Assembly: GCA_003427395.1 (NCBI GenBank)
Contig: BFEA01000005.1
Coordinates: 949,960 to 989,116, forward strand
Length of the DNA stretch: 39,157 nucleotides
Direction of reading: 5' to 3'
Source of the DNA: Chara braunii
Taxonomy: Eukaryota > Streptophyta > Charophyceae > Charales > Characeae
Under the pieces are notes generated by a model. It saw nothing but the letters and a program-made list of their open reading frames with translations. It ran no database searches and had not been told where the DNA came from. The position numbers and the translations under genes were made by a program. The first letter of the stretch is position 1. Every line of letters starts with the position of its first letter. Positions 20,218-30,519 of the stretch are shown one piece after another.

Positions 20218-21617
20218 GTAATAGTACAGTAACCGTAATGAAAAAGTATGTTGAAGGGGTCAAGGTAAACTTCCGGCTCGAAGCAGAGGGGAAGGTGGAA
20301 CGCGTTCTCCATTCTCTGACTCTCTTGGTGGAAGATAATCTCCCTTTTGACATTCTTTTAGGTATGGATTGGGGTGAAGCTGCAAATGCGGACATAAAGT
20401 TAAGAGACCATGAGTGTTGGCTTCCGAGTCCGCAGGGTGGGAAGAAAAAGATCCGCCTATTTCATGAATCGGGGAAAAAAAGCATCTTGGTTGATTGTTG
20501 TATGAGTGCCCCCGCGTTCGCCCGCCATGTAAGGAAGTATAATCTGTGTGATCAAGTATTTGTTGCATATGTGTGCCCAGTGAACAAGGGTGAAGTTAAA
20601 AAAGAGGTTAACCCCCCAGAAATTGATAAAATTCTGAAAGAATTCGCGGATGTGGCAGAAGCCCCGAGCGGTGTAGTTGAAAGACCTATCAAACATCATA
20701 TTGAGATTACTCCAGGAAGTCATATTCCTAAGGGGCCTAGCTATCGAATGTCACCCAAAGAGTTGGATGAGCTGCGAACCCAGCTTGATGAATTGTTAGA
20801 AAAAGGGTGGATAAGACCTAGCTCCTCGCCCTATGGTGCGCCTGTGTTATTTGTGCCAAAGAAAGATGGCGGGGTACGCATGTGCATTGATTATAGAAGA
20901 CTTAACGATATAACACTAAGAAATGTTGAGCCATTACCAAGGATTGATGATCTTTTGGATTGAGTTCAAGGTTGCACGTACTTCATTAAGATTGATCTGA
21001 AGTCTGGCTACCATCAGATCGAGGTAGAGCCAGAAGACCAACACAAGACTGCCTTTCGAACAAGGTATGGGCACTATGAGTTCGTAGTGTTGCCTTTTGG
21101 TCTTACTAATGCACCCGCAACCTTCCAAAGAACGATGAATGAACTTTTCCGCGAATGGCTTGATAAATTTGTTGTCGTGTATTTAGACGATATTCTGATT
21201 TTTAGTAAGAACTTGAGTGAACATTGCGAGCACCTTCGACTTGTGCTAGATAAGTTGCGTGAAGCAAATTTGAAATTAAACCCGAAGAAGTGTGATTGGG
21301 CTAAGCATCAGGTTTTGTATTTGGGGCATGTGCTTGATGGTGATGGGATCACACTGGAAGATACGAAAATTGCAGTTATACGTGATTGGCCTAACCCCCG
21401 CACTTTGACTGAGTTGCGGTCGTTCCTTGGGCTAACCAACTATCATCGGAAGTTCGTTAGAACCTTCACGATAATTGTTGCGCCCCTTCGCAGATTACTT
21501 AAGAAAGAGACTATCTGGAAGTGGGATTTAGACTGTACGACCTCGTTTAAACGTATGAAGAAATGTTTAATTAACCATCCGGTTTTGAAAGTTGTTGACC
21601 CTTCATGCCCTTCGTAG
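20217..21617 (+). pseudogene. pol: Protease C-terminus and reverse transcriptase of element A
   Basis: One frame from 20217, interrupted by TGA at 20961-20963 (expected Arg, CGA in element C). It contains ILLGMDW (protease), the pre-RT segment HHIEITPGS, then RT with [47 protein letters not shown] and the catalytic YLDD (VVYLDDILIFSK). It continues into the connection domain with SFLGLTNYHRKF. The frame ends falsely at 21617 through loss of one base near 21600; RNase H continues in another frame from 21605. The RT motifs themselves are intact. Confidence 0.85.
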
Positions 21618-22567
21618 TCACAACTGATGCCAGTCGGTATGAGATAGGCACTGTACTCCAACAAGATGATGAAAATGGATATAGGCCTGTTGAATTTATG
21701 TCCCGACGACTGCCTAATGAGAAGGTCGTCATTTCTCCGTATGAGAGCGAGTTATATGCTCTCCGAGAAACATTGGATCACTGGCGACACTATCTCTTAG
21801 AACGCCATTTCAAGGTGTACTCAGATCATGAGACACTTCGCTGGCTTAAAACGCAGACCCGAATGACACCTGAGTTGACTAGGTGGGCTGCAGAAATTGA
21901 TCAGTATGATTTTGAACTCAAGCCAGTTAAGGGTAAGTATAATGTTATCGCCGACGCATGAAGTCGAAGATCAGATTTCTTCGGTGCCATTGTAACATAT
22001 TTAGATGTGGGCACCGATCTGCAAGAGAAAATTAAAAATGCGTATTCCACAGATCCTGTCTATGACGCTATGATTAAACGTGTGCAGGAAGCGCCAACAA
22101 ATTTTCCTAACTATCGTATCATGCAGGGACTGTTGTTTGAAAGGACTGATATGCATGATAGGCTTTGTATTCCAGATGTGGAAGAGATCAAAAGTTTGAT
22201 CTTGGGGGAATGTCACGATACTGAAGGCCATTTTGGGTGGAAAAAGACTTATGTGAATCTTTTGTGTTCCTATATTTGGCCTCGTATGAAACCAGACTGC
22301 ATTGCGTATGTGCAAGGTTGTCAGGTGTGCCAACGAAATAAAATCACCACTCAACCTCCCCTTGGTCTACTAAAGCCCTTGCCAATCCCAACAGGTCCAG
22401 GAGACTCTGTGTCCATCGACTTTATGGACACCAAAGTGAAAAGCAGGAATGGAAAGACGCAAGTCATGGTCATTGTCGACATATTTAGTAAGTACGTTGT
22501 TTTTGTAGCACTACCAGCGGAAGCAAAAACTGAATTGATAATCCGGGAATTCTTTAACCACTGGTGA
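21605..22567 (+). pseudogene. pol: RNase H and N-terminal integrase of element A
   Basis: RNase H begins at VVTTDASRYEIG and runs through SELYALRETLDHWRHYL, YSDHETLRWL and AEIDQYDFEL. TGA at 21959-21961 replaces the Leu of the DALSRR motif, and the same frame then continues into integrase. The HHCC zinc domain is complete (ECHDTEGHFG and CQVCQRNK). The first half of the catalytic core follows (SIDFMDTKVKSRNGK, IVDIFSKY). The frame is lost at 22560-22567, where a single base is missing after the NHW codons. Such mixed stops and indels indicate an old copy. Confidence 0.85.
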
Positions 22568-23060
22568 AGGATTATGGACATCCTTTGACAGTTGTAAGTG
22601 ACAAAGACACACGGTTCACAAGTGAACAATGGCAAAAACTAATGAACGTCTATGACTCTAAGTTGACTATGTCTTCAGGTAGACATCCTGAAACTAACGG
22701 TCAGACTGAGCAAATGAACAAAATTTTGCAACAAACGTTGCGCATGTATATTCGCCGCGGCCAGGTTGACTGGGACGAACATTTGCCCAAAGTTGCTAAT
22801 GCCTATAACAACTCTGTTCATCTGTCCACATGCAAGACTTCGATGGAGCTGCATTTGGGATGGCGACCACGAAGACTCGTTGATCGCCTAAATCCGGATC
22901 AAGTACATAAGCTTTCACTAGGAACTAATGAATTTGCTATCTAGTATCAGAAAGACATCGAAAAGGTAAAGGAAAATATAATGAAGGCACAACATCAAAT
23001 GATAGAACAGGCAAATAAACACAGAAGACCTTCTCAATTCGTTGTAGGCGATCTAGTGGG
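22564..23060 (+). pseudogene. pol: Integrase core, second half, of element A
   Basis: VVSDKDTRF carries the second catalytic Asp. HPETNGQTEQMN carries the catalytic Glu of the D,D-35-E triad. LGWRPRRLVDRL follows. TAG at 22942-22944 interrupts the frame at EFAI-stop-YQKDIEK; the aligned residue in the related elements is Val or Gln. Reading continues through HRRPSQFVVGDLV until one base is lost near 23057. Confidence 0.8.
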
Positions 23061-23480
23061 GTTAAGTCTAAAGAGTTTGTTCCTGAAGAGAACATCTCTC
23101 AGAAATTGTTACCCGCCTACAGAGGACCTTGGCAAGTTCTTGATGTGATTGGAGATGTGGATGGACCTTCCTATGTAATTGAGATTCCTCTGCATTTGCA
23201 TACGTATCCGGTATTCCACGCCTCAAAGCTCTTACCTTGCGTAACAAATGAGTTGTTTCCCAGTCGTAGATCAGTGATACCTCATCGTATGGATGAGAAA
23301 TATGATGTGGATAAGATTGTTGCTGAAAGCACTTTCCAAACCGGATGTAGAGGCAGACCCCAACGACAATATAAAGTAAGATTCGCCTATCAAGACCCAA
23401 GTGAAGATCGCTGGTTCACAAGGGAAAATTTGCTAGAGTACGAACGAGCTAAAAGAGGAATAAGTATTATAAATAGATGA
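23061..23480 (+). pseudogene. pol: Integrase C-terminus and chromodomain-like tail of element A
   Basis: The reading frame resumes with VKSKEFVPEENISQKLLP, then GPWQVLDVIGD (the GPY/F-type module) and PVFHASKLLP. The last 60 residues (YKVRFAYQDPSEDRWFTRENL) align with the W-rich part of retrotransposon chromodomains, which normally read YLVKWKGY..E..WEP..NL. Chromodomains of this class can direct integration toward particular chromatin. It ends at TGA 23478-23480. Confidence 0.8.
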
Positions 23481-23681
23481 AGATTTTTCTCAGAGGACTT
23501 CGAAATTAGGCCGGCGAGAGTAAAAGGGCCTTTACCGGATTCAGACCTTATTTGACGAATGCAGCCTAGTGGGGTTACTCGCCCAGAGTCCAATTCATGA
23601 AAGCAGATCAAAGGACATGTTCTCTGTGTCAAAAGTCACATCCTAGCTAAGTAAAAGTCAATTTCAAAGGTCACAGTTGTG

Positions 23682-23739
23682 CCCCTGGATGAACAGTTGC
23701 AACATTTAGATATAGGAGTTACATCTGTTCATCCAGGGG
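23682..23739. repeat. 15-bp perfect inverted repeat with 28-nt loop
   Basis: CCCCTGGATGAACAG (23682-23696) and its exact reverse complement (23725-23739) can form a strong hairpin 200 bp downstream of the pol remnant of element A. The role is unknown; a terminator-like or RNA-stability structure is conceivable. Confidence 0.85.
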
Positions 23740-23770
23740 GTGTGCAAGTCATGTCTGCTCATGAAGGAGA

Positions 23771-23852
23771 TGTGTCTGTACGTGCAGTATGTGTGTCTGT
23801 TCGTGCAGTATGTGTGTCTGTTCGTGCAGTATGTGTGTTTGCACGTATAGTA
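23771..23852. repeat. 21-bp minisatellite, about four units
   Basis: The unit GTGTGTCTGTTCGTGCAGTAT is written here as a 21-bp period: GTGTGTCTGTTCG plus TGCAGTAT. Two exact units lie at 23791-23811 and 23812-23832. A near-copy precedes them (23771-23790) and a diverged one follows (from 23833). Confidence 0.9.
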
Positions 23853-24824
23853 GGTGTGTCCTTCCACAAGGAAGTTAAAAGGATTGAGTAGTCAGGATTC
23901 CAGTCAAAGGGGAAGTCCAGATTCAGGTTGGAAGTCCAAAATTGAGGCCTGAAGGCCGCAGCATCAGTGGACCCTGAGGAAAAGGAACTGTGGCACACAG
24001 CACAGAGGCTGGGACTGGGAAAAGAACCAACAAAGACTGAATTCAGACCTCGCCAGGGGAGGCCAGCACTATAAGAAACGAGACAGCCTCCCCACAAGGC
24101 AGATTCCCATTGGCATTGATTCGTGGAAGTGTCGTGGCACTTGTGCGCTCTAGTGCAGGAAGGGGCGCTGGAAGAAGAAGCTGCGCCAGAAGGGAGATGA
24201 GCTGGGTGCTGGCTGCAGGGAAGCCATAGTTGCGCCAGCCTGAGTTAGTAGAAGTAGTAATAGGGGTTAGTAGTAGGATATAAGCGAGAGGCATTCCGAG
24301 TAGATCCTTGTAGACAGGGAGTGTGCATGTAAGAAGAGACAAGGAGAACCGGGGCAGAGATATCGAAAGAAGAGAACAAGGGAGAGTGAAGACAGGTGGA
24401 GCCATTGGTTATGGTGGAAACTTACCTGTTGGCGCCATTCTTGAGATTTGGAACAAGCGCTGGCTAAGCCAGGCTCTGTATGTATGTTGGAGCGAAGGAG
24501 AGACTTGTATACTTTGGGCGCTGGACTCTTGAACTTGAGATACTCTTGTGTAACGTGATTTTTTATAATATAAACTGCGCTACTTGATTCTTCTCTCATC
24601 TCAACTTTGAGCTTGGTGTGAAGCTATCCTGTCTGTGTTTGGTGACATGTGTGCATACGAATGAGACACTCCAACAAGTGTGAGCGGTCAAGGTCCTTGC
24701 AATAACCATCAATGACCACCAAGAGAGTAGCCCAACATTTCCCACTCCTGCTCTGGGCTTCCCCTCGCATCCACATCAGCAAACAGTATCCAGTAACGAG
24801 TCAGGCAGGTTTTGATAACATCGA

Positions 24825-24840
24825 AGTGCCACGTGGCACT
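24825..24840. promoter_or_regulatory. 16-bp perfect palindrome containing a CACGTG G-box
   Basis: AGTGCCACGTGGCACT is fully self-complementary and centred on CACGTG, the core bound by plant bHLH and bZIP factors. No gene or clear promoter is placed beside it, so a regulatory role is only possible. Confidence 0.35.
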
Positions 24841-25139
24841 GTTCTCTCGTGAAGACGATGGATACAATCAGCAGCACACAGTATCGACATCAACCTCAGG
24901 TAAGTATCCCGATCCTCCTCAATCATCCACAAATCCCGATCTCCCTCCTTGTCACGTCGAGTCACCCAATATAGACAGCATGAGCAATGCCACATCAACG
25001 AAGAAGACAGGGGGCATGCGCCACATCAGCAATGAAGACAAGTGGCATGCGCCACATCAATAGAGGTTGTCGCTCAGCAGAGAAGGCGCCAGCATGCTGC
25101 CTCAGTCCCGCGTCGTCGTCCACAGTGCCAGCGCACAGC

Positions 25140-25172
25140 CAGCGTCAAGTCAGCGTCAAGTCAGCGTCAAGT
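25140..25172. repeat. 11-bp tandem repeat, three units
   Basis: CAGCGTCAAGT three times without interruption, followed by a partial CAGC. Confidence 0.9.
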
Positions 25173-25567
25173 CAGCATAGCAAGACTGAATGTTGACTTC
25201 CTAGCGAGGCTGAATGGCCTCAGGTCTCTCTCCCATGGTGGCTCAGATTGATTGACAGCCGAGGGCCTGAATTGCGAACAGTTGCAGACTTCCACTTGGT
25301 CCTGATGCTGTCTTGGTACCTGCATACAAACAAGTGTGTGTGTCTGACCGGCGGCCTGGACTAGGTACATGCAGACCTTGACTTTTGGGTCGTTGGACAG
25401 TTGACTGTGGTCAACTATCGGACACACAGGCCCTGAGCCTGTTTGGGATTTTCCTCCCCCTTGGCCTTGCGGCCTCAGGCCAGGGTCACGGCCTGTGTGT
25501 GTGGCCCTAAGGCGACGTCAAGGCATATTGAGCAGGGTATTTGATTCCTGCCAGTCCAGATTTTGAG

Positions 25568-26421
25568 TTCCATTGCAGAAATACATTAATTTCCCTTAAC
25601 CCACGTTCATATGCAGCAACAATGTCAGGATTAGTAGGTAATAGTTTTTTTTCACTAAACCACCTAGCTTCAGAAGGAGGTTGAGACTTGAACTATACCT
25701 TGTACTGCTTCTGCGGTCTTCCTCTGCCACCTGTAGAGAAGTAGCCATGTTCGAGAATCTCTCAACTTCATAGCCTCCATTCATGGAGGGTGGGAACATA
25801 GATGGTCTATTTGGAAATTCGTTTCCTTCTACATATGGCAAGAGCTTAGACGCGTGAAAGACAGGATAGGTTATGAGGTGTGGGGATACATTAATTCGGT
25901 AAGAAGGTCCATCTGCATCCCCAATCACCTTGAAAACTTCCCAGGGTCCGTAATAGATAGGTAGCAGCTTTTGAGACATATTATTTTCCAAAGAAAATTC
26001 TTTAAATTTAACCAAGACTAGGTCTCCTTCTTGAAACTGAGAAGGCCGACGATGCTTGTTGGCCTGTTCAATCATCTGTAGCTGGGCTTTCTGAATATTT
26101 TCGTCAACTTTCTTTATGTCTTCCTCATATACAACTGCAAATTCTCGAATGCCTAGGCGTAACCTCTGAATTTGGTCTCGGGTTAGAGCATCAATGAGAC
26201 GTCGAGGTTTCCAACCTTTATGCAATGCATTCGGTGTTCTTCCTGTAATAGTATGTCTACTATTATTATATGCACTTGCAATCTTAGGTAAGTTCTCATC
26301 CCAATCTATCTGATCGGGTCATATATACATGCGCAAAAGTTGTTGGCACAGGCGATTTATGTGGCTCAGTTTGGCCATTCGTTTCAAGGTGTCTACCTGG
26401 CGACATGGTCAACCTAGTGCC
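25568..26421 (-). pseudogene. pol: Integrase C-terminus and chromodomain of element D
   Basis: It begins after the TAG at 26422 with the HLETNGQTE segment (catalytic Glu retained). It shifts frame near 26345, then reads KGWKPRRLIDALTRDQ, HRRPSQFQEGDLVLV, GPWEVFKVIGDADGPSY and PVFHASKLLPYV in the open frame 25596-26225. Near 25742 it shifts again. The chromodomain-like tail continues in the other frame as RGRPQKQYKV-stop-FKSQPPSEARWFSEKKL, with TAG where related copies have Arg. The tail ends around 25568. Confidence 0.75.
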
Positions 26422-27187
26422 CTAGACTTCCATCAACTTCTGCCATTGAATCCCAGTGAACCGGACATCCCTATCGGAAACGATGGTCTTTGGGAAACCA
26501 TATTCTGAGACCCATCGCATCTGAAATTTTTGGATGACTGGTTCAGTCTTAGCTTTAGCAGGCAAAGGAATGAACATAGCATATTTTGAGAATCGATCTA
26601 CAATGACCATTACCTGACTGTTGCCGTTTCAGCTCTTAGTAAGACTCATGAAGTCTATGAAGATAGACTCACCTGATTCACTTGAAACAGGTAGTGCTCT
26701 CAATAGTCCTAGGGGATTCTCATGTGAGGGTTTGTTTGTCTGACAGACAAGACAAGTCCGCACATAGATTAGTACATCCTCTTTCATTCCTTTCCATTCA
26801 AAGCATTCTCTTACATCGGCGTACGTCTTCTTAAAACCAAAGTGTCCCAGAGCATCATGACATTCCGCAATGATTAGACTTTTAATTTGTTCTTGGTGAG
26901 GAATACACAGTCTTTCTTCGGTTTTATCCAAAAAGAAAAGTAGATCATCAGTCATTCGATACTCAAGGAATAGTTCAGGGTTTTCCTGTAGGATCCCAAT
27001 GATAAGACTCCAAATAGGATCGTTTATATAACCCTTTCGTATTTGTTCTTTAAGTTCATTCACAATATCGAGGCAGGAGACAATAGTACCAAATAAATTT
27101 GCACGTCTGTGCAAAGTATCCACATCAACAGTAGACTTTCATTTGATTGTTTTTAACTCAAAGTCAAAGGTATCGGTGAAAGCGGAC
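26422..27187 (-). pseudogene. pol: RNase H/integrase linker and integrase of element D
   Basis: From the edge of element C inward, it repeats the FDFELKTIK-stop end of RNase H that is also present at 35913. It then reads LHRRANLFGTIVSCLD and the integrase zinc domain ECHDALGHFG...CLVCQTNK. TGA at 26629-26631 (Arg in element A) is followed by NGNSQVMVIVDRFSKYAMFIPLP and IVSDRDVRF with the second catalytic Asp. It ends at TAG 26422-26424. Confidence 0.8.
26994..27187. repeat. 194-bp direct repeat flanking element C, left copy
   Basis: It matches 35768-35961 over 194 bp without indels and with about nine substitutions. Its right end (GCGGAC) touches the first base of the C LTR at 27188. It is a piece of element D (end of RNase H to the integrase linker). 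Both copies contain the same TGA within TIK-stop-KS. Confidence 0.9.
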
Positions 27188-28207
27188 TGCAAGGAACATG
27201 AATATGGACGAAGCACAAAAATCCAAATTGCATTTTCACACTGAAGTCCAAGTAGTCAAAGCAAGAGCAGATAGCACAATGGAACCGAGTAACCATCCAT
27301 TTGAGAATGATACAGAAGAATCGTGAGTCAATGTCCAAGCCCAATCGGGCAACACCGACAGCATAACCCAATGTAGCTCTCTCTCTTGAATGGCGTCAGA
27401 CACCCTACCTACTCTACAGCCTATCACTACAACTACAGTATGGAAGCAACCAGACAACTTGACGACTAGCGAGTGATGATGTCAACACCAATGCCGGCCT
27501 CCTCTCCACCAGGTACGTCTCTCTCTTCACCCTCACTCTCCCTTGTTATACCACACAACGCCCTTCACCACCGAAGAACCACCTTCGCCCTTCACCTTCT
27601 TTGCGCCCACAGGCAGCCCGGCTATGGCCGCCAGCGCCCTGCGCCCAGGCTGCGCTCTACCGCTTAGCACTAGCCTGCCTCTCTCAGCCACTGCGCAGCG
27701 CATGTGCTAGCGCTACAATGCAGCAACGTGGCCGCTATGCCTGCATTGGCCAAGATCCTTGCCCCCTCGCCCTCTCTGCCTATATGCCAGTGTTGCGTGT
27801 GGGCGGCCTCCCTTGAGCCGTCGCCTGGGCCCCAGTACCGGTTGGGGCCCACGCAGTACAGTTGTGCCTTTTTCATCCAGGCCTGCGTCCAGATTCAGAT
27901 AGTGGACCGGTTTCCCATTGGCATTTTCGGCCTCTATTTCCAGCATGCAATGTCGGCCTCACGTTTATATGCCCAGGGCCTAACCAACTTTGAAGGGCCC
28001 TGGTCCTTCTGCATTTGCAGAGATCCGGTACTCGGTGCACTCCAACCAACTGGCGTGCGGCAACTGTATGGACCCCACTTCGTGAAATGTTTGAACAGAG
28101 GGCTCTCGTTGATTTGCTGGCCCGCCTTCACTTAGGGCGGGCACGATGCTTGCTGGGGGCCTTGGCCCAGAACATGTACATCACGGCAAGGCCCCTTTGA
28201 GGGTTCA
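27188..28207 (-). mobile_element. Element C 3' LTR (1020 bp)
   Basis: Plus-strand limits are TGCAAGG at the left and GGGTTCA at the right, so the element-sense LTR begins TGAACCC and ends CCTTGCA (TG...CA). It is homologous to 34725-35762 with about 5-6% differences over the part compared by eye, plus a deletion of about 15 bp near 27838. A purine-rich stretch, AAGGGGGATGGAATGTGAGG, lies just upstream in element sense (28209-28230) and fits a polypurine tract. Confidence 0.85.
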
Positions 28208-28253
28208 ATCCTCACATTCCATCCCCCTTAGCTTCGAAAGTCCGCTGAGATGC

Positions 28254-28848
28254 TTACTTCGCAGGTGCCTTCCCTTTTATCATTCTCTCATATTCTGCCA
28301 CCACTTGAGGAGCTGTGTCAATCAGTTCCTCTCTGGTGAACCACCGATCTTCTTTTGGATCCGTATGATGCCTGAATCTGACGCGATATTCTCTCTTGGG
28401 TTTGGGAGGTCTTTTTCGACCCAACGACTTTGGAACAGGCAAGTCTCTGTGATCCACAATGTCGTCGATGTCCACTTGGCCATCCATGGTTGGGGGCAGC
28501 ATCGATCTCCTTGAAGGGAATTGATCTGTCTCAGCGAAAGGTGCAAGCTTTGAGGCATGAAAGACAGGGTGAGTGCGCAGGTGACCAGGGATACGGATAA
28601 CATATGTAGGACCATCCATCTCATCCCCAACGATGTCCAGGACTTCCCAGGGACCAAAATACTGAGGCATTAGTTTTTGAGAGACACCGAATTCCTGTCC
28701 TAGCTCACTAGCCTCGACCCAGACACGTTCCCCTACCTGAAATGAGGATTGTCGACGATGTTTGTTCTCAGAAGCAATCATTGCTTGCTGAGCTTTCCTG
28801 ATGTGCTCGACAGCTTGCTGTAGCAACTTCTCATACTGCACACCATAC
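28254..28848 (-). pseudogene. pol: Integrase C-terminus and chromodomain of element C
   Basis: Open from about 28841 to the stop at 28254. Contents: KHRRQSSFQVGERVWVEASE, GPWEVLDIVGDEMDGPTY (GPY/F-type module), PVFHASKLAPF. The tail DIDDIVDHRDLP...REYRVRFRHHTDPKEDRWFTREELI is the best-preserved chromodomain-like segment in the window. The frame joins the integrase core through a one-base change near 28848, where the core frame runs on out of register (SSATPAHLSMVC). Confidence 0.85.
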
Positions 28849-29613
28849 TCAAGTGTGCCGGAGTTGCAGAGGATTGGTTTTCAGGTAAGAGGAAGTCCAC
28901 AGTTGATCTAGGCTTCCATCCCCAGTGCAGCTGATTAGGACTAACGTCGGTACTGCTGTGTACAGCGTTGTTGTACAGGCTGGCGATGAGAGGCAACTTC
29001 TCATCCCAGTCATCCTGGCTGGGCTTGATGTAATGCCTCAGCAAATGTTGTACAACTCTGTTCATCTGCTCGGCCTGTCCGTTGGCTTTGGGATGATTCC
29101 CTGAAGTCATCTGAAGTTGACTGCCCATTTGTTCAGCAGTCTTCTTCCACAGCTCAATTGTGAAGCGGACATCTCTGTCACTAACGATTGACTTTGGTAG
29201 TCCAAAATCACGCACCCAGTTGTCCAAAAACAACTCGATGACGTGTTCAGTCCTTGCGGTCTCTGGCATGGCAATCAGTCTAGCGTACTTGGTGAATCGA
29301 TCTATGATGACAAAGATGTGCCTCTTGCCATTCCTACTCGTCACCAGGGTGTCCATGAAGTCCATGGAAACACTCTGTCCCGAACCAGCGGGGATAGGTA
29401 AGGGCTTCAACAACCCAAGCGGTGCTTGAGTTCGCGGTTTGTCCCGCTGACAGACCTGACAGGTCTCCACATACTCCTTTGCATCTTCTAGCATTCCGGG
29501 CCACCAAAATCGCTGTACTAGATTGACACTCGTCTTTTTGTAGCCAAAGTGTCCGGTTGCGTCATGACATTCTCCTAAGAATAANCTACGCAAACGTTCA
29601 TTAGATGGACAAC
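28849..29613 (-). pseudogene. pol: Integrase core of element C
   Basis: The zinc domain is ECHDATGHFGYKK...CQVCQRDK. The catalytic core follows with VSMDFMDTLV (first Asp), IVSDRDVRF (second Asp) and NHPKANGQAEQMN (catalytic Glu), so all D,D-35-E residues are present. The upstream junction is frameshifted near 29612, where one C appears missing from a short C run. The N at 29585 lies in the next codons (LRX-LFLGECHD). Confidence 0.85.
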
Positions 29614-30519
29614 TAACCTTTTAAATCCGGCCTTATCAAGAAAGAGAAGCCTGTCCACCATCACAAACTCATCTTCTGTGGCCTTGTCTTTTGCCAGAAG
29701 TTTGCGTATGATGTCCATCGTGACAGGGTCTTCCTGATAGGCTCCCACCAGTGATTGAGTTAGTTCTTCAGATACACCAAACTCAGAAACTAGCGCCCCT
29801 AGGTAGTCTGCCCTACGTGATAGCGCATCTGCAACCTTGTTGTACTCTCCCTTCAGATACTCGAGCTTGAAGTCATATTGATCTATGACCTCAATCCAAT
29901 GCTTGAGTGCATAAGAAAGAGCCGGTTGAGTCTTGATCCATTTAAGGGTCTGATGGTCAGTTCTCAAATAGAAAAACCGTCCCAACAGAAAGTGCCTCCA
30001 ATGGACAAGTGCTTTGTAGAGAGCATAGTGTTCCCTTTCATAGGTGGACTTTGCCAGTTTCTTAGATGACATCTTTTTGCTCATATACTCAATCGGTCTC
30101 AACTTCTTCCCATCCTGCTGAGCCAGCACTGCGCCAATGCCGTATTGGCTTGCGTCAGTGGTGACAATGAATGGCTTTTGAGGATCGGGCACCATGAGAA
30201 CCTCATGATTCATGAGTGCATGCTTCAATCGTTTGAAAACAGCCTCGCACTCATCACTCCAGTCCCACGGTGTGTCAAGTCGAGTTAGATCAGTCAAAGG
30301 AGAGGCGACTGTGGAATAGTTCTTTACGAAGTTTCTATAGTAGCCGCACATTCCTAAGAAAGATCTGACCTCAATAACAGCCTGAGGTCGTGGCCAGTCC
30401 CTGATACTAGCCACCTTCACATCTTCCGGCCTAATACCTTCCGCGGATACTTCATGACCCAAGTATAAGATCTTAGTGCGTCCAAACTCACATTTCTCTA
30501 GGTTGACCTTATACTTGTG
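29614..30519 (-). pseudogene. pol: RT connection and RNase H of element C
   Basis: Follows the TAG at 30520 in the same frame: HKYKVNLEKCEFG, ILYLGHEVSAEGI, SFLGMCGYYRNFV (connection), then RNase H from IVTTDASQYGIGAVLAQQDG through STYEREHYALYKALVHWRHFL, RTDHQTLKWI and ADALSRRADYLG. The RNase H part has no internal stop. It ends by frameshift at about 29612 next to an N. Confidence 0.85.

Larger units (their letters stand above)
19483..23480 (+). mobile_element. Chromovirus A (Ty3/Gypsy with chromodomain), 5'-truncated and degenerate
   Basis: The order nucleocapsid, protease, RT, RNase H, integrase, chromodomain is that of Ty3/Gypsy elements. The GPW-x-VL motif and the C-terminal chromodomain-like segment place it among chromoviruses. 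The capsid part of gag, leader, primer site and 5' LTR are missing: the element begins exactly at the X boundary. At least five frameshifts (near 19836, 20215, 21600, 22562, 23057) and three in-frame stops (20961, 21959, 22942) break it. Its closest relative in the window is element D. Confidence 0.9.
23481..24720 (+). other. Gene-free 3' flank of element A; possible 3' LTR remnant
   Basis: No coding motif is seen. A polypurine-tract-like GAGGAAAAGGAAC ends just before a TGTGGCAC at 23991, and a TATA-like GGATATAAGC lies near 24275. These are the parts a 3' LTR would show, but its partner LTR would lie on the far side of the X block, outside the window. The identification is therefore untested. 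The segment also holds the hairpin at 23682-23739 and the minisatellite at 23771-23852. Confidence 0.3.
24721..25567. other. Gene-free spacer between chromoviruses A and D
   Basis: No protein or RNA gene is recognised. It includes a G-box palindrome (24825-24840), short repeats containing GGCATGCGCCACATCA (near 25013-25060), the 11-bp array at 25140-25172, and on the minus strand a purine run AAGGGGGAGGAAAA (about 25450-25465) that could be the polypurine tract of element D. The 3' LTR of D, if still present, would lie here, but nothing matches the X-like sequence at 38031. Confidence 0.4.
25568..27187 (-). mobile_element. Chromovirus D, 3' half (integrase and chromodomain), left of element C
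   Basis: This is minus-strand coding debris that continues the element whose 5' half lies at 35768-38030. Both fragments have the same orientation, cover complementary parts of pol, and overlap only in the 194-bp direct repeat (26994-27187 and 35768-35961). It is closely related to element A but clearly diverged from it. The integrase core is broken by TGA at 26629 and TAG at 26422, and by frameshifts near 26345 and 25742. Confidence 0.85.

Noticed and set aside
27473-28200. Open frames inside the LTRs of element C (also 35241-35711)
   Set aside because: They occur on both strands within LTR sequence, differ between the two LTR copies, and carry no motif.
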